Assembly: GCF_024198255.1 (NCBI RefSeq) | Contig: NZ_JAJVKW010000001.1 | Coordinates: forward strand, 1 to 64,000 | Source of the DNA: Myxococcus guangdongensis | Lineage (GTDB): Bacteria > Myxococcota > Myxococcia > Myxococcales > Myxococcaceae | Direction of reading: 5' to 3' | DNA: 64,000 nt | In this document: positions 42,112 to 53,477 of the stretch, piece by piece | Position numbering within the stretch: the stretch's first letter is position 1 | Layout: the number at the start of each line of letters is the position of its first letter | Translations under genes and position numbers: made by a program | The notes under the pieces: generated by a model | What the model was told of the DNA's origin: nothing | Databases searched by the model: none | The model's input: only the letters and a program-made list of their open reading frames with translations

Positions 42112-43287
42112 ATGGGGACCCCCGGGACCGAGCTGGAACGTCTGGTGGACATCATGCGGCGGCTGCGGGCCCCGGACGGCTGCCCCTGGGACAGGGAGCA
42201 GACCCTGGGCACGCTGCGGCCCTACCTCCTCGAGGAGGCCTTCGAGGTCCTGGACGAGATGGACCGCGTCACCGAGGGCGGCCCCTGGCACCCGCTGTGC
42301 GAGGAGCTGGGAGACCTGCTCTTCCAGATTGTCTTCCACGCCCAGCTCGCCGCGGAGCGGGGCGAGTTCACCATGGCCGACGTGAGCCGGGCCATCAGCG
42401 ACAAGCTCACCCGCCGCCACCCCCACGTCTTCGGCGAGCAGCGCGTGGACGGCTCCGAGCAGGTGCTGGCCAACTGGGCGAAGCTCAAGGCCGAGGAGCG
42501 CAAGAAGAAGACCGGCAGCGAGGGCTCCGTCCTGGACGGGGTGCCCACGGCCGCGCCCGCCCTGCTGCGCGCCGAGCGGCTCACCGAGAAGGCCAGCCGC
42601 ATCGGCTTCGACTGGCCGGACCTGGCCGGCGTGCGAGGCAAGCTGGCCGAGGAGCTGGACGAGCTGGACGAGGCCATCGCCTCCGGGGACAAGGCCGCCA
42701 TCGAGCACGAGCTGGGGGACGTCCTCTTCTCGCTCGCGAACCTCGCGCGCTTCGTGAAGACCCCCGCCGAGGACGCGCTGCGCCTGGCCAGCCTGCGCTT
42801 CACCCGACGCTTCCAGCACATCGAGGCGGCACTCCGGGACGAGGGGGTCCCCTTCGGCGGCGCCACCCTGGAGCACATGGAGCGCCACTGGCAGGCGGCC
42901 AAGGCCCAGGAGAAGTCCCTCCCGCCCCCCACCACCCTGCCCCGCGCCCCCCTCTCCACCCTGCGCCTGGGGGTGGTGGATCTGGAGGCGCAGGCCGCCT
43001 TCTGGACGCCGCTCGCGGCCGCGCTCGGGTGGATCATCCCGGCCCGCGTCCCGGCGGACGAGGCCCGCTACGAGAGCGGATCCATCCGGCTCGTCTTCCG
43101 GCGGGCGAAGACAGCGCCTCCGGAGGCCACCCTCACCCTCGAGGCACCCTCCGAGCACGCGGTGGAGATGATCCGCCAACAGGTCGAGCGGATCTCGCCG
43201 GGCGCCATCCTCGAATCGGGCGCCGGGCGGCTGACCTTCCGGGACCCCGCCGGGCTGGTGTGGGAATACACCCCCCAGGCTGGGTGA
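42112..43287 (+). CDS. mazG: MazG NTP pyrophosphohydrolase with C-terminal VOC-like domain
   Basis: MazG hydrolyses NTPs to NMPs and PPi, cleaning nucleotide pools and modulating ppGpp levels. Residues 1-265 hold two MazG folds: LLEEAFEVLDEMD with EELGDLLFQIVFHAQLA, then KLAEELDELDEAI with EHELGDVLFSLANL, and KASRIGFDWPD between. About 265 residues is the normal family length. Here a further 115 residues follow a Pro-rich linker and look like a glyoxalase/VOC fold (LRLGVVDLEAQAAFW... GRLTFRDPAGLVWEYTP). ATG 42112 has GGGAGG 10 bases before it; GTG 42103 is too close to that site. It diverges from the TPR gene. Confidence 0.9.
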   Translation: MGTPGTELERLVDIMRRLRAPDGCPWDREQTLGTLRPYLLEEAFEVLDEMDRVTEGGPWHPLCEELGDLLFQIVFHAQLAAERGEFTMADVSRAISDKLTRRHPHVFGEQRVDGSEQVLANWAKLKAEERKKKTGSEGSVLDGVPTAAPALLRAERLTEKASRIGFDWPDLAGVRGKLAEELDELDEAIASGDKAAIEHELGDVLFSLANLARFVKTPAEDALRLASLRFTRRFQHIEAALRDEGVPFGGATLEHMERHWQAAKAQEKSLPPPTTLPRAPLSTLRLGVVDLEAQAAFWTPLAAALGWIIPARVPADEARYESGSIRLVFRRAKTAPPEATLTLEAPSEHAVEMIRQQVERISPGAILESGAGRLTFRDPAGLVWEYTPQAG

Positions 43288-43355
43288 TTCCCTCCGCCAG
43301 AGCCCTCTGATCGCGTCCGGAGCCCGGAAAACCCGTCCGAACGCGCACGCCCGTC

Positions 43356-43384
43356 TTGACGCCTGCGAGGCGTCGCAGTAAGGA
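43356..43384 (+). promoter_or_regulatory. rpsT promoter
   Basis: TTGACG (43356-43361), 17-base spacer, TAAGGA (43379-43384), about 40 bases ahead of the rpsT start codon. GC-rich ACGGCCCC follows the -10 box. Confidence 0.6.
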
Positions 43385-43424
43385 CGGCCCCTCTTTTTAG
43401 CCTGCCTTTCGCTGGAGATTTCTC

Positions 43425-43697
43425 TTGGCCAACACCAAGTCCGCAGAGAAGCGTCACCGTCAGTCCCAGAAGCGCCGCGCCCGCAACGTCTCCGTCCGCA
43501 CGGACGTGAAGAGCGCCGTGAAGTCCGCCCGGGAGGCCATCGGCACCAAGGACGGCGCCAAGAAGACGGACGCGCTCAAGTCGGCTTCCAAGGCGCTGAA
43601 CAAGGCCGCGACCAAGGGCGTCATCCACAAGCGCACCGCCGCGCGCCGCATCTCCCGCCTGGCCAAGGCCGCCGCCAAGAGCGCGCGTCAGGCCTGA
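43425..43697 (+). CDS. rpsT: 30S ribosomal protein S20
   Basis: A 90-residue, Lys/Arg/Ala-rich protein binding 16S rRNA in the small subunit. The N-terminus MANTKSAEKRHRQSQKRRARN is diagnostic and the C-terminal VIHKRTAARRISRLAK is conserved. Translation starts with TTG (43425), preceded by CTGGAG. E. coli rpsT also starts with UUG, which is used there in autoregulation, so the weak start may be functional here. Transcribed alone from its own promoter, convergent with lptE. Confidence 0.96.
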   Translation: MANTKSAEKRHRQSQKRRARNVSVRTDVKSAVKSAREAIGTKDGAKKTDALKSASKALNKAATKGVIHKRTAARRISRLAKAAAKSARQA

Positions 43698-43702
43698 TGC
43701 AC

Positions 43703-43724
43703 CCGGGGGCTCCTCGACGAGTCC
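43703..43724 (+). terminator. Hairpin after rpsT
   Basis: GGGGGCTC (43703-43710) pairs with GAGTCCCC (43717-43724), one G-T wobble, 5 bases after the rpsT stop. No T-run follows, so termination is likely but not certain. Confidence 0.45.
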
Positions 43725-43753
43725 CCACTCAGTCCTCGAAACAGGCTCCCCGG

Positions 43754-43774
43754 GAGGAGGCTTCTCGCCTCCTC
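43754..43774 (-). terminator. Hairpin at the lptE stop
   Basis: GAGGAGGC / GCCTCCTC with a 5-base loop. The right arm overlaps the lptE stop codon (43773-43775). Together with the rpsT hairpin it separates the two convergent genes. Confidence 0.4.
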
Positions 43775-44297
43775 ACCAGGTGCTTGCGAGCCGATCGAAC
43801 CCATCCCGCATGAGCACCTGCGCCAGCCGGTCCAGGGCCGCCTGACGGTTGGACTCGGCCTCGAGGATGTCTCCACTCCCCGGCAGGTAGTCCTCGGTCC
43901 CCGAGATGACTGTCTCCTGGGGTGGCTGTCCTTCCCGCACCAGCCGCAGGCGCACCGTCGCGGCGACGCGGAAGAAGCGCCCCACAATCGTGGGCGAGCT
44001 CCACAGCGACAGCACCGCCCCCTCCACCTTCGCGTCGCACGACGCCCCGCTGCCCAGCCGCCCCACGCGCGTCAGCTCCTGGCGGAAGTAGCGCGTGAAG
44101 AGCGTCTCCAGCGCGGGCTCTGGCGTGTCGTTGGTGAAGATGGGCGCGCACACGGACTTCACGCCTTCGGGCAGTCCCTCGCCCCGCGGCGTGAAGCGGT
44201 AGCCACACCCGGACAGCAGCGCCGTCCCCATCCCCAAGCCCGACAGCAACACGGCCACGTGGAGACGCCGTGAGGCGGGCTTCGAGCGGAGCGACAT
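43773..44297 (-). CDS. lptE: LPS-assembly lipoprotein LptE-like
   Basis: Outer-membrane lipoprotein that plugs the LptD barrel in lipopolysaccharide export. The 174-residue protein has a signal peptide with lipobox LLSGCGYRF (Cys about 31) and the family hallmarks CGYRFTPRGEGLPEGVKSVCAPIFTN near the N-terminus of the mature form. LFTRYFRQELTRVGRLG follows. The leuS-lptE adjacency known from E. coli is kept, with one extra gene between. ATG 44297 opens the signal peptide; the open frame upstream belongs to no gene. Confidence 0.85.
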   Translation of the reverse strand: MSLRSKPASRRLHVAVLLSGLGMGTALLSGCGYRFTPRGEGLPEGVKSVCAPIFTNDTPEPALETLFTRYFRQELTRVGRLGSGASCDAKVEGAVLSLWSSPTIVGRFFRVAATVRLRLVREGQPPQETVISGTEDYLPGSGDILEAESNRQAALDRLAQVLMRDGFDRLASTW

Positions 44298-44329
44298 GGG
44301 GCGGCACCCTACCCGCCCCGGCCCTTGCG

Positions 44330-44911
44330 TCAAGCGGGAGGCCCGTCCACCGGGCGCCCGTCCGCGTCCGTCACCACCACGCCCCGCGCCTTCAGCGCGC
44401 CCGCCAGCGTGCGCCAGGACTGGAGCAGCCGCGCGTCCCGCTCCGAGCCACGCCGCGCGAGCCCCAGGGACCAGCGCGTCGTGCCGCCACGGGACGTCTC
44501 CAGCACCAGCGTGTGCACGCGGCACACGGCCGCCAGCAGCACCCCCAGCGCCGTCAATCCGAAGGCGACGACTTTGAGCACGAGCACCGAGGCCACGGCC
44601 CCCAGCGCCCCGAAGCCGCAGAGCATCAGCGCCTCCAGGAAGGGCCGTGACTCGAGCGTCAGCGCGCGCAGGTGGACCAGCTCCACCACCCGGGGGGCCA
44701 CCCCGTCCGCCATGCGATAGGACAGCCGTCCCGCCTCGCCGACGAGCTGGCGGCCTCCCCCCAGGTCCGCCGTCAGGAACGGCCCGGGAGGACTCGGCGG
44801 TGGCACGTCCGCCGGCGGTGGGGCCGGCAGCGGCGCGTCCGGCAGGGGCGCGCCACACGCGATGCACCGCGCGCCGCCCGCCGCCTGGGGCCGACCGCAC
44901 GCGGTGCACAT
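44330..44911 (-). CDS. Zinc-ribbon membrane protein
   Basis: A 193-residue protein beginning with a zinc ribbon of two CxxC pairs (MCTACGRPQ and CIACGAP), followed by a Pro-rich linker (residues about 25-48). A cytoplasmic-looking segment and a pair of membrane helices follow (about 95-130, ALGAVASVLVLKVVAFGLTALGVLLAAV). I recognise no specific family. ATG 44911 has GAGG 8 bases before it; GTG 44932 is an alternative. It lies between leuS (33 bases upstream) and lptE in one transcription unit. Confidence 0.72.
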   Translation of the reverse strand: MCTACGRPQAAGGARCIACGAPLPDAPLPAPPPADVPPPSPPGPFLTADLGGGRQLVGEAGRLSYRMADGVAPRVVELVHLRALTLESRPFLEALMLCGFGALGAVASVLVLKVVAFGLTALGVLLAAVCRVHTLVLETSRGGTTRWSLGLARRGSERDARLLQSWRTLAGALKARGVVVTDADGRPVDGPPA

Positions 44912-44944
44912 GACGAGGACCTCGGTGGGCACCCGACTCCCCGC

Positions 44945-47446
44945 TCAGCCGACGACGAAGTTCACCAGCCGCTTGGGCACGAAGACGAACTTGCGCAGCG
45001 TCTTGCCGGTGATGGCGGACTTCACCCGCTCGTCCGCCTCCGCCGCCGCGCGCACGTCCGCCTCGCTCGCGTCCGCCGCCACCTGAATCTCCGCGCGCAG
45101 CTTGCCGTTCACCTGCACCGCGTAGGGGATGACGTCATCCACCACCAGGGCCGGGTCGAACTCGGGCCACGACTGCGAGACGGTGAGCTGCGTGCTCCCG
45201 TAGGCCTCCGCGATTTCGTCCGCGATGTGCGGCGCGAAGGGCGTGAGCATCATCGACAACAGGCGCACCGCCTCCGCCATGGCCGCCTTCTCCGCGGGCG
45301 TCTCCGGCGTGCCCGCGTCGGAGAGCGCGTTGAGGCACTCCATGATGCCCGCGATGGCGGTGTTGAAGGACAGCCGCTCGATGGCCTCCCCCACCCGCTT
45401 CAGGCCCTTGTGCGCCGCGCGGCGGATCTCCAGCGCCTTGCCCTCGAAGGGGCCCGCGTGCGTGGCGCCCGCGACGGCCGCCTGGTGCGTGGAGGCCAGC
45501 ACCCAGACGCGCTTCAGGAAGCGGAACACGCCCTCCACCTGGGCGTCGGACCAGTCGAAGTCACGCTCCGGCGGGCCGGCGAACGCCACGTACGCGCGCG
45601 CGGTGTCCGCGCCGTACTTCTCGATGATGGAGGCAGGCGCGACGACGTTGCCCCAGCGCTTGGACATCTTGCGCTTGTCGGGGCCGTTGACGATGCCCTG
45701 GGTAATCAGGCGCTTGACGGGCTCGTCCACCGGGCTCAAGCCCAGCAGCTTCATCACCCGGGTCCAGAACCGGAAGTACAACAGGTGCATCACCGCGTGC
45801 TCGGGCCCGCCCACGTAGATGTCCACGGGCAGGAAGCGTTGGGCCTCCTTCGGGTCGAACGGCGCGGCGTCGTAGTGCGGCGACAGGTAGCGCGCGAAGT
45901 ACCAGCAGGAGTCGACGAAGGTGTCCATCGTCTCCGCCTCACGACGGGCGGGGCCACCGCACTTGGGGCACGTGGTGTTCACCCACGAGGCGACCTTGGC
46001 CAGCGGGGGCTCGCCCTTGCCGGTGAGCACCTCCTGCACGTCGATCTCCGGCAGCTTCACGGGCAGCTGCGCCTCGGGCACGGGGATGCCGTGGCGCTCC
46101 GGGTCGCACTTCTCGCAGTAGACGATGGGGATGGGCGTGCCCCAGTAGCGCTGGCGGCTGAAGCCCCAGTCCTTCTGGCGGTACGTCACCGTCGCGCGGC
46201 CCTTGCCCTCCGACTCCAGCTTGCGCGCCATCTCCTGACGCGCCGCCTCGGACGTCTTCCCGCTGTACTCACCCGAGTCCACCAGCACGCCGTACTCGGT
46301 GTAGGCCGCCTCCAGCACATCGCCCGCGGGCAGCTTGTCGCCCGTGGCCGGCTGGATGACGACCTTCACGGGCAGGCTGTACTTGCGCGCGAAGGCGAAG
46401 TCGCGCTCGTCGTGCGCGGGCACGCTCATCACCGCGCCGGTGCCGTAGTCGCTCAACACGAAGTTGGCGATCCACACGGGCACCGGCTGGCCGGTGAAGG
46501 GGTTGAGGGCGTGGGCGCCCGTGAAGACGCCCTCCTTCTCCGTGTCCTCGCCCGTGCGCTCCGTCTTGGACTGGGCCGCCATCTTCTTCACGAAGGCGTC
46601 CACGTCCGCGCGGCGCTCGGGCGTCGTCACCTGGGCCACCAGCTTGTGGTCCGGCGCCAGCACCACGTAGGTGCAGCCATGGATGGTGTCCACGCGCGTG
46701 GTGAACACGCGGATGGAGGCGTCATGCCCCTGGACGCGGAAGTCCGCCTCCGCGCCATCCGAGCGGCCAATCCAGTTGCGCTGCATGGAGGTGATGCGGT
46801 CCGGCCACTCCTTGAGCGTGTCCAGCGCGTCCAACAGGTCCTGCGAGAAGGCGGTGATGCGGAAGGCCCACTCGGGCATCTCGCGGTCCACCACCGGCGA
46901 CGAGCAGCGCTCGCACACGCCGTCCTTCACCTGCTCGTTGGCGATGACGGTGTGGCAGCCGGTACACCAGTTCACCTTGCTGAAGCGGCGATAGACGAGC
47001 CCCTTCTCCAGCATCTTGATGAAGAACCACTGGTTCCAGCGGTAGTACTCCGGCTGGCTGGTGTTCACCTCGCGGGACCAGTCGTAGCTGTAGCCCAGGC
47101 TCTTCATCTCCGCCTTGAAGGAGACGATGTTCTCCTGGGTGCGGATGGCCGGGTGCACGCCGTCCTTGATGGCCGCGTTCTCCGCCGGCAGGCCGAAGGC
47201 GTCCCAGCCCATGGGGTGCAGCACGTCGTAGCCGCGCATCAGGAAGTAGCGCGCGTACACATCCCCGATGAGGTAGTTGCGCACGTGCCCCATGTGCATC
47301 TTGCCACTGGGGTACGGCAGCATCTCGAGCACGTACTTCTTCGGTGCGCCCGGACGCTCGCCCGCCCGGAAGATGCCGGCCTCGTCCCAACGGGCCTGCC
47401 ACTTACCTTCAATCGCCTGCGGCTCGTAACGCTCGTTCATCGCCAT
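44945..47446 (-). CDS. leuS: Leucyl-tRNA synthetase
   Basis: Class I synthetase charging tRNA-Leu, 833 residues. HMGH (residues 51-54, in PSGKMHMGHVRNYLIGD) and the late KMSK signature are present. The latter reads KRKMSKRWGN, with Arg in place of the usual final Ser. The CP1 editing domain is recognisable by VFTTRVDTIHGCTYVVLAPDH. The zinc motif CEKCDPER and CPKCGG precede WYFARYLSPHY, and the anticodon-binding domain is C-terminal. ATG 47446 (MAMNERYEPQ) or 47440 are the possible starts; the open frame upstream has no support. Confidence 0.95.
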   Translation of the reverse strand: MAMNERYEPQAIEGKWQARWDEAGIFRAGERPGAPKKYVLEMLPYPSGKMHMGHVRNYLIGDVYARYFLMRGYDVLHPMGWDAFGLPAENAAIKDGVHPAIRTQENIVSFKAEMKSLGYSYDWSREVNTSQPEYYRWNQWFFIKMLEKGLVYRRFSKVNWCTGCHTVIANEQVKDGVCERCSSPVVDREMPEWAFRITAFSQDLLDALDTLKEWPDRITSMQRNWIGRSDGAEADFRVQGHDASIRVFTTRVDTIHGCTYVVLAPDHKLVAQVTTPERRADVDAFVKKMAAQSKTERTGEDTEKEGVFTGAHALNPFTGQPVPVWIANFVLSDYGTGAVMSVPAHDERDFAFARKYSLPVKVVIQPATGDKLPAGDVLEAAYTEYGVLVDSGEYSGKTSEAARQEMARKLESEGKGRATVTYRQKDWGFSRQRYWGTPIPIVYCEKCDPERHGIPVPEAQLPVKLPEIDVQEVLTGKGEPPLAKVASWVNTTCPKCGGPARREAETMDTFVDSCWYFARYLSPHYDAAPFDPKEAQRFLPVDIYVGGPEHAVMHLLYFRFWTRVMKLLGLSPVDEPVKRLITQGIVNGPDKRKMSKRWGNVVAPASIIEKYGADTARAYVAFAGPPERDFDWSDAQVEGVFRFLKRVWVLASTHQAAVAGATHAGPFEGKALEIRRAAHKGLKRVGEAIERLSFNTAIAGIMECLNALSDAGTPETPAEKAAMAEAVRLLSMMLTPFAPHIADEIAEAYGSTQLTVSQSWPEFDPALVVDDVIPYAVQVNGKLRAEIQVAADASEADVRAAAEADERVKSAITGKTLRKFVFVPKRLVNFVVG

Positions 47447-47458
47447 ATCCGCTGCGCC

Positions 47459-47487
47459 TCTTATGGGAGGGCCGGCCCTGGGGGCAA
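47459..47487 (-). promoter_or_regulatory. Possible leuS promoter
   Basis: Minus-strand TTGCCC (47482-47487), 17-base spacer, ATAAGA (47459-47464), 13 bases from the leuS start codon. The spacer has the palindrome GGGCCGGCCC. Confidence 0.4.
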
Positions 47488-47829
47488 CCAATCTCGCCGG
47501 CCACTCCTGGCCGACGGAGCCCGTTTTCTCCGGCTGACCCGATAGAACCCCCGGCGCCGCCGTTCTGTGCCCGGCGCGCGCGGTGGAACCGGGCGGCCGC
47601 AGGCACGGATGCACCGCGCCAACACAACCCGCTACAGCCCCGACGTGCGGGGGCCCGGTCCGGTTACGCCACCACCCCTCCCACCACGTCGACCTGGCGG
47701 AGATCCACGACATCTCCCCTCGGGCAGGCCCTCCCGTGTCCCTCGTGGAGCCGGTCCATCGCGCTTCGCGTCAGTCGGCCCTCGATACGAGATCGGAATA
47801 TTTCCGTTTGGATGGATTTGGCCAACATT

Positions 47830-47858
47830 CTTGAAAAACAAGTCTTACCATTGACTTG
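47830..47858 (+). promoter_or_regulatory. Nested inverted repeats upstream of susC
   Basis: CTTG (47830-47833) can pair with CAAG (47839-47842), while CAAGTC (47839-47844) can pair with GACTTG (47853-47858). The two pairings exclude each other. TTGACT (47852-47857), a possible -35 box, overlaps the last arm; a weak GACGAT lies 18 bases on. This may be an operator or a switching RNA structure. Confidence 0.35.
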
Positions 47859-47936
47859 GTTCAGTTCACCCACCGACGATTCGCGCCCACGGCACCTGCA
47901 GGGGGGGCCGCTCCCACGTTGCGAGGAAAGATCCGA

Positions 47937-51005
<3,069 letters not shown>

Positions 51006-51008
51006 GCC

Positions 51009-52394
51009 ATGAACAAGTACCAGACGAAGAAGACCCTCTTGGCGTTGTGCGCGGCGGTGGGCCTGGGCGGCTGCGGCAGCCTGGACATCGGCGACCTCAA
51101 CAACCCCAGCCTGGACGCCTTCCGCGACAACCCCACCGTCTCCGGCATCAACAGCGCGTCCACGGGCCTGCTCCTGGGTCACCGCGCGGGCGTGTCGGCG
51201 CCGAACGGCTACGTCGCGCAACTGGGCGTCATCGGCCGCGAGGCGTACGTGTTCGACCCCGCGGACCCGCGCGCCATCGACGAGATGCTCGGCCCCATCC
51301 TGGACCCGGGCGCCGCCGCCTTCGGTGGCAACTACTGGACCGGGCCCTACGCCAACATCCGCAACGCCAACACGCTGCTGGCGGCGCTGGAGAAGGTGGC
51401 GGGCCTGTCGGACGCGCAGAAGGAGGGCGTGCGCGGCTTCGCGAAGACGATGCAGGCGCTCGACTTCCTGGTGGTCATCAACACGCGTGACACCAACGGC
51501 GCCCCCATCGACGTGGACCGCCCGCTGGGCGCGGACCTGGCCCCCATCGTGGGCAAGGCCGAGGTGTTCGCCCACATCGCCGGGCTGCTCGACACGGCCG
51601 CGGGCCACCTGGACAACGCCGGGGCCAGCTTCTCGTTCCGGCTGAGCACGGGCTTCAACGGCTTCGACACGCCGGCGACGTTCCGCACGTTCAACCGCGC
51701 CGTCCGCGCGCGCGTGGCCGTGTACATGGGCCGCAACGAGGACGCGCTCACCGCGCTGAGCCAGTCCTTCATCGCCTCCAACGCCCCAGCCGAGGACGGC
51801 GCGAAGGCGGCGGCGCTCGCCTCGCTCAACATCGGCGTCTACCACGTCTTCCGCGCGGCCTCCGGCGACGCGGACAACGGCCTGCTGGCCACCACCGTGT
51901 TCGCCCACCCGTCCATCGCGACGGACGCGGAGACCGTGGGCGCGGGGGGTCCGGTGGATGACCGCGTGACGCGCAAGACGACCAAGCTCGACGCCCCTGT
52001 CAGCGCGGCGGACGGCAAGCTGACGACGGACCTGCGCTTCACGCTGTACACGTCCGCGGACGCGTCGGTGCCCATCATCCGCAACGAGGAGCTCATCCTC
52101 CTGCGCGCCGAGGCCAACCTCGGCCTGGGCCAGATTGGCCCCGCCGTGGATGACATCAACTACATCCGCACCCGCTCCGGCCGCCTGCCGGCGCGCGCGG
52201 ACATCACCGCGGAGAACGCCCTGGACGAGCTGCTCAAGCAGAAGCGCTACTCGCTGATGTTCGAGGGCGGCCACCGGTGGATCGACATGCGCCGCTACGG
52301 GAAGCTGGACGAGCTGCCGCGCAACCTGGACCCCAACGTCCCGCCGCACTCGTTCTTCCCCATCCCCGTCGCCGAGGTCAACGGACGGCAGTAG
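51009..52394 (+). CDS. SusD/RagB-family substrate-binding lipoprotein
   Basis: A 461-residue surface lipoprotein that should cap the SusC-like barrel and bind substrate. The signal peptide ends in lipobox LGGCGS (Cys about 22). The mature protein has the helical TPR-like SusD scaffold, including NEELILLRAEANLGLGQIG and DINYIRTRSGRLPA. The typical C-terminal signature LKQKRYSLMFEGGHRWIDM and PRNLDPNVPPHSFFPIP complete it. It starts 3 bases after the transporter stop, so expression is coupled. A strong hairpin follows its stop. Confidence 0.92.
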   Translation: MNKYQTKKTLLALCAAVGLGGCGSLDIGDLNNPSLDAFRDNPTVSGINSASTGLLLGHRAGVSAPNGYVAQLGVIGREAYVFDPADPRAIDEMLGPILDPGAAAFGGNYWTGPYANIRNANTLLAALEKVAGLSDAQKEGVRGFAKTMQALDFLVVINTRDTNGAPIDVDRPLGADLAPIVGKAEVFAHIAGLLDTAAGHLDNAGASFSFRLSTGFNGFDTPATFRTFNRAVRARVAVYMGRNEDALTALSQSFIASNAPAEDGAKAAALASLNIGVYHVFRAASGDADNGLLATTVFAHPSIATDAETVGAGGPVDDRVTRKTTKLDAPVSAADGKLTTDLRFTLYTSADASVPIIRNEELILLRAEANLGLGQIGPAVDDINYIRTRSGRLPARADITAENALDELLKQKRYSLMFEGGHRWIDMRRYGKLDELPRNLDPNVPPHSFFPIPVAEVNGRQ

Positions 52395-52403
52395 CCGTCC
52401 TGC

Positions 52404-52432
52404 GGGGCTCCAGCGCCAACGCCTGGAGCCCC
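52404..52432 (+). terminator. Terminator hairpin after susD
   Basis: A perfect 10-base stem GGGGCTCCAG / CTGGAGCCCC with a 9-base loop begins 10 bases after the susD stop. No T-run follows directly. Confidence 0.55.
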
Positions 52433-52443
52433 CTGTCGTCCCC

Positions 52444-52488
52444 CGCCCCGGGTGCGCGCCTCGTCGCTCGCCCGGGGCGTTTCATTTC
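52444..52488 (+). terminator. Second terminator hairpin with T-rich tail
   Basis: CGCCCCGGG (52444-52452) pairs with CCCGGGGCG (52471-52479), followed by TTTCATTTC on the plus strand. It backs up the first hairpin and separates the susCD unit from the convergent dehydrogenase gene, whose end it touches. Confidence 0.5.
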
Positions 52489-53380
52489 AACGAGGAGGCT
52501 TGCCCAGCCCCGCGCGCTCCGCGACGAGCGCGCCCAGCGCGGACCAGTCCAGGTCCCCATGTCCCTGGGCCACGCCGCCCAGGTACTGGTCCTTCACGAG
52601 ACTGGCCAGCGGCATGGGCACCTCCGCCGCGCGCGCCGCCTCCAGCACCAGCCCCACGTCCTTGAGCCCCAGCCGCAGGGCGAAGCCCGCCGGGGAGTAG
52701 CGCTCCTCCGCGATGGCGCGGGCGTAGTTGGCGAAGATGGGAGAGCCTGCGAAGACGGACTGGAACACCTCCAGGAACTGCCGGGGTTCGACGCCGGACT
52801 TGCGCGTGAAGGCGAACGCCTCCGCGAGCGCCTCCATCATCGACGCGATGAGGAAGTTGCCCGACAGCTTCACCACGTTGGCCATGGAGGCGCGCTCACC
52901 CAGCACGGTGAGCCCCCGGCCCAGCGACTGGAGCAGCGGCTTGACGCGCTCCACGTCCACCTGCGCGCCCGCGGCCACCACCCACAATTGCTTCGCCTCG
53001 GCGGCCTCGGGACGGCCGAACACGGGCGCGGCCACATAGCCCTGCCCCGCGCTGGCGTGCGCGTCTGTCAGGCGCTGGGAGAGCGCCACGGAGATGGTGC
53101 TGGAGGAGACGTGCACCGCGCCCTTGCCCAGGCCCTCGAGGATGCCCTGGGGGCCCACGGACACGGCCTCCGCCGCCACGTCGTCCGCGAGCATGCTGAA
53201 CACCACGTCCGCGCCCCGGGCCGCGTCCGCGGGCGTCGCCGCCATGCGCGCGCCCTGCTTCACCAGCGGCTCGCCTCGCGCCGGCGAGCGGTTCCACACC
53301 GTCAGCGCATGTCCGGCGCCGAGCAGGCTCTTCGCCATGGGCAGCCCCATGTTGCCCAGTCCCACGAATCCCACCTTCAT
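52487..53380 (-). CDS. NAD(P)-dependent beta-hydroxyacid dehydrogenase
   Basis: A 297-residue member of the 3-hydroxyisobutyrate dehydrogenase / glyoxylate reductase family. The Rossmann start KVGFVGLGNMGLPMAKSLL, the substrate motif region GQGYVAAPVFGRPEAAEAK and the catalytic-Lys segment NVVKLSGNFLIASMMEALAEA are present. The APVFGRPEAA wording is nearest to the succinic semialdehyde/glyoxylate reductase branch, but the substrate cannot be fixed. It is the last gene of the exporter direction, 97 bases after the ABC permease, and convergent with susD. Confidence 0.88.
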   Translation of the reverse strand: MKVGFVGLGNMGLPMAKSLLGAGHALTVWNRSPARGEPLVKQGARMAATPADAARGADVVFSMLADDVAAEAVSVGPQGILEGLGKGAVHVSSSTISVALSQRLTDAHASAGQGYVAAPVFGRPEAAEAKQLWVVAAGAQVDVERVKPLLQSLGRGLTVLGERASMANVVKLSGNFLIASMMEALAEAFAFTRKSGVEPRQFLEVFQSVFAGSPIFANYARAIAEERYSPAGFALRLGLKDVGLVLEAARAAEVPMPLASLVKDQYLGGVAQGHGDLDWSALGALVAERAGLGKPPR

Positions 53381-53477
53381 GTCGCGCTCCCGTCAGTTCG
53401 GTCCGCGACTACCTGCGCGCCTGGGCCCGCCGCTCGCAACCCTTTCCGGGCGCGAGTCCAGGAGCCGACGCTCGGGC

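Larger units (their letters stand above)
47447..47936. other. Divergent intergenic region leuS / susC
   Basis: A 490-base gap without a credible gene. On its left is a possible leuS promoter (47459-47487, minus strand). Its right half is markedly AT-richer than the window and holds nested inverted repeats (47830-47858). The central part (about 47520-47760) shows nothing recognisable. Confidence 0.7.

Noticed and set aside
45640..45700. Possible defect in leuS because KMSKS reads KMSKR.
   Set aside because: The variant occurs in an otherwise complete enzyme, and the last position of the motif varies among synthetases.
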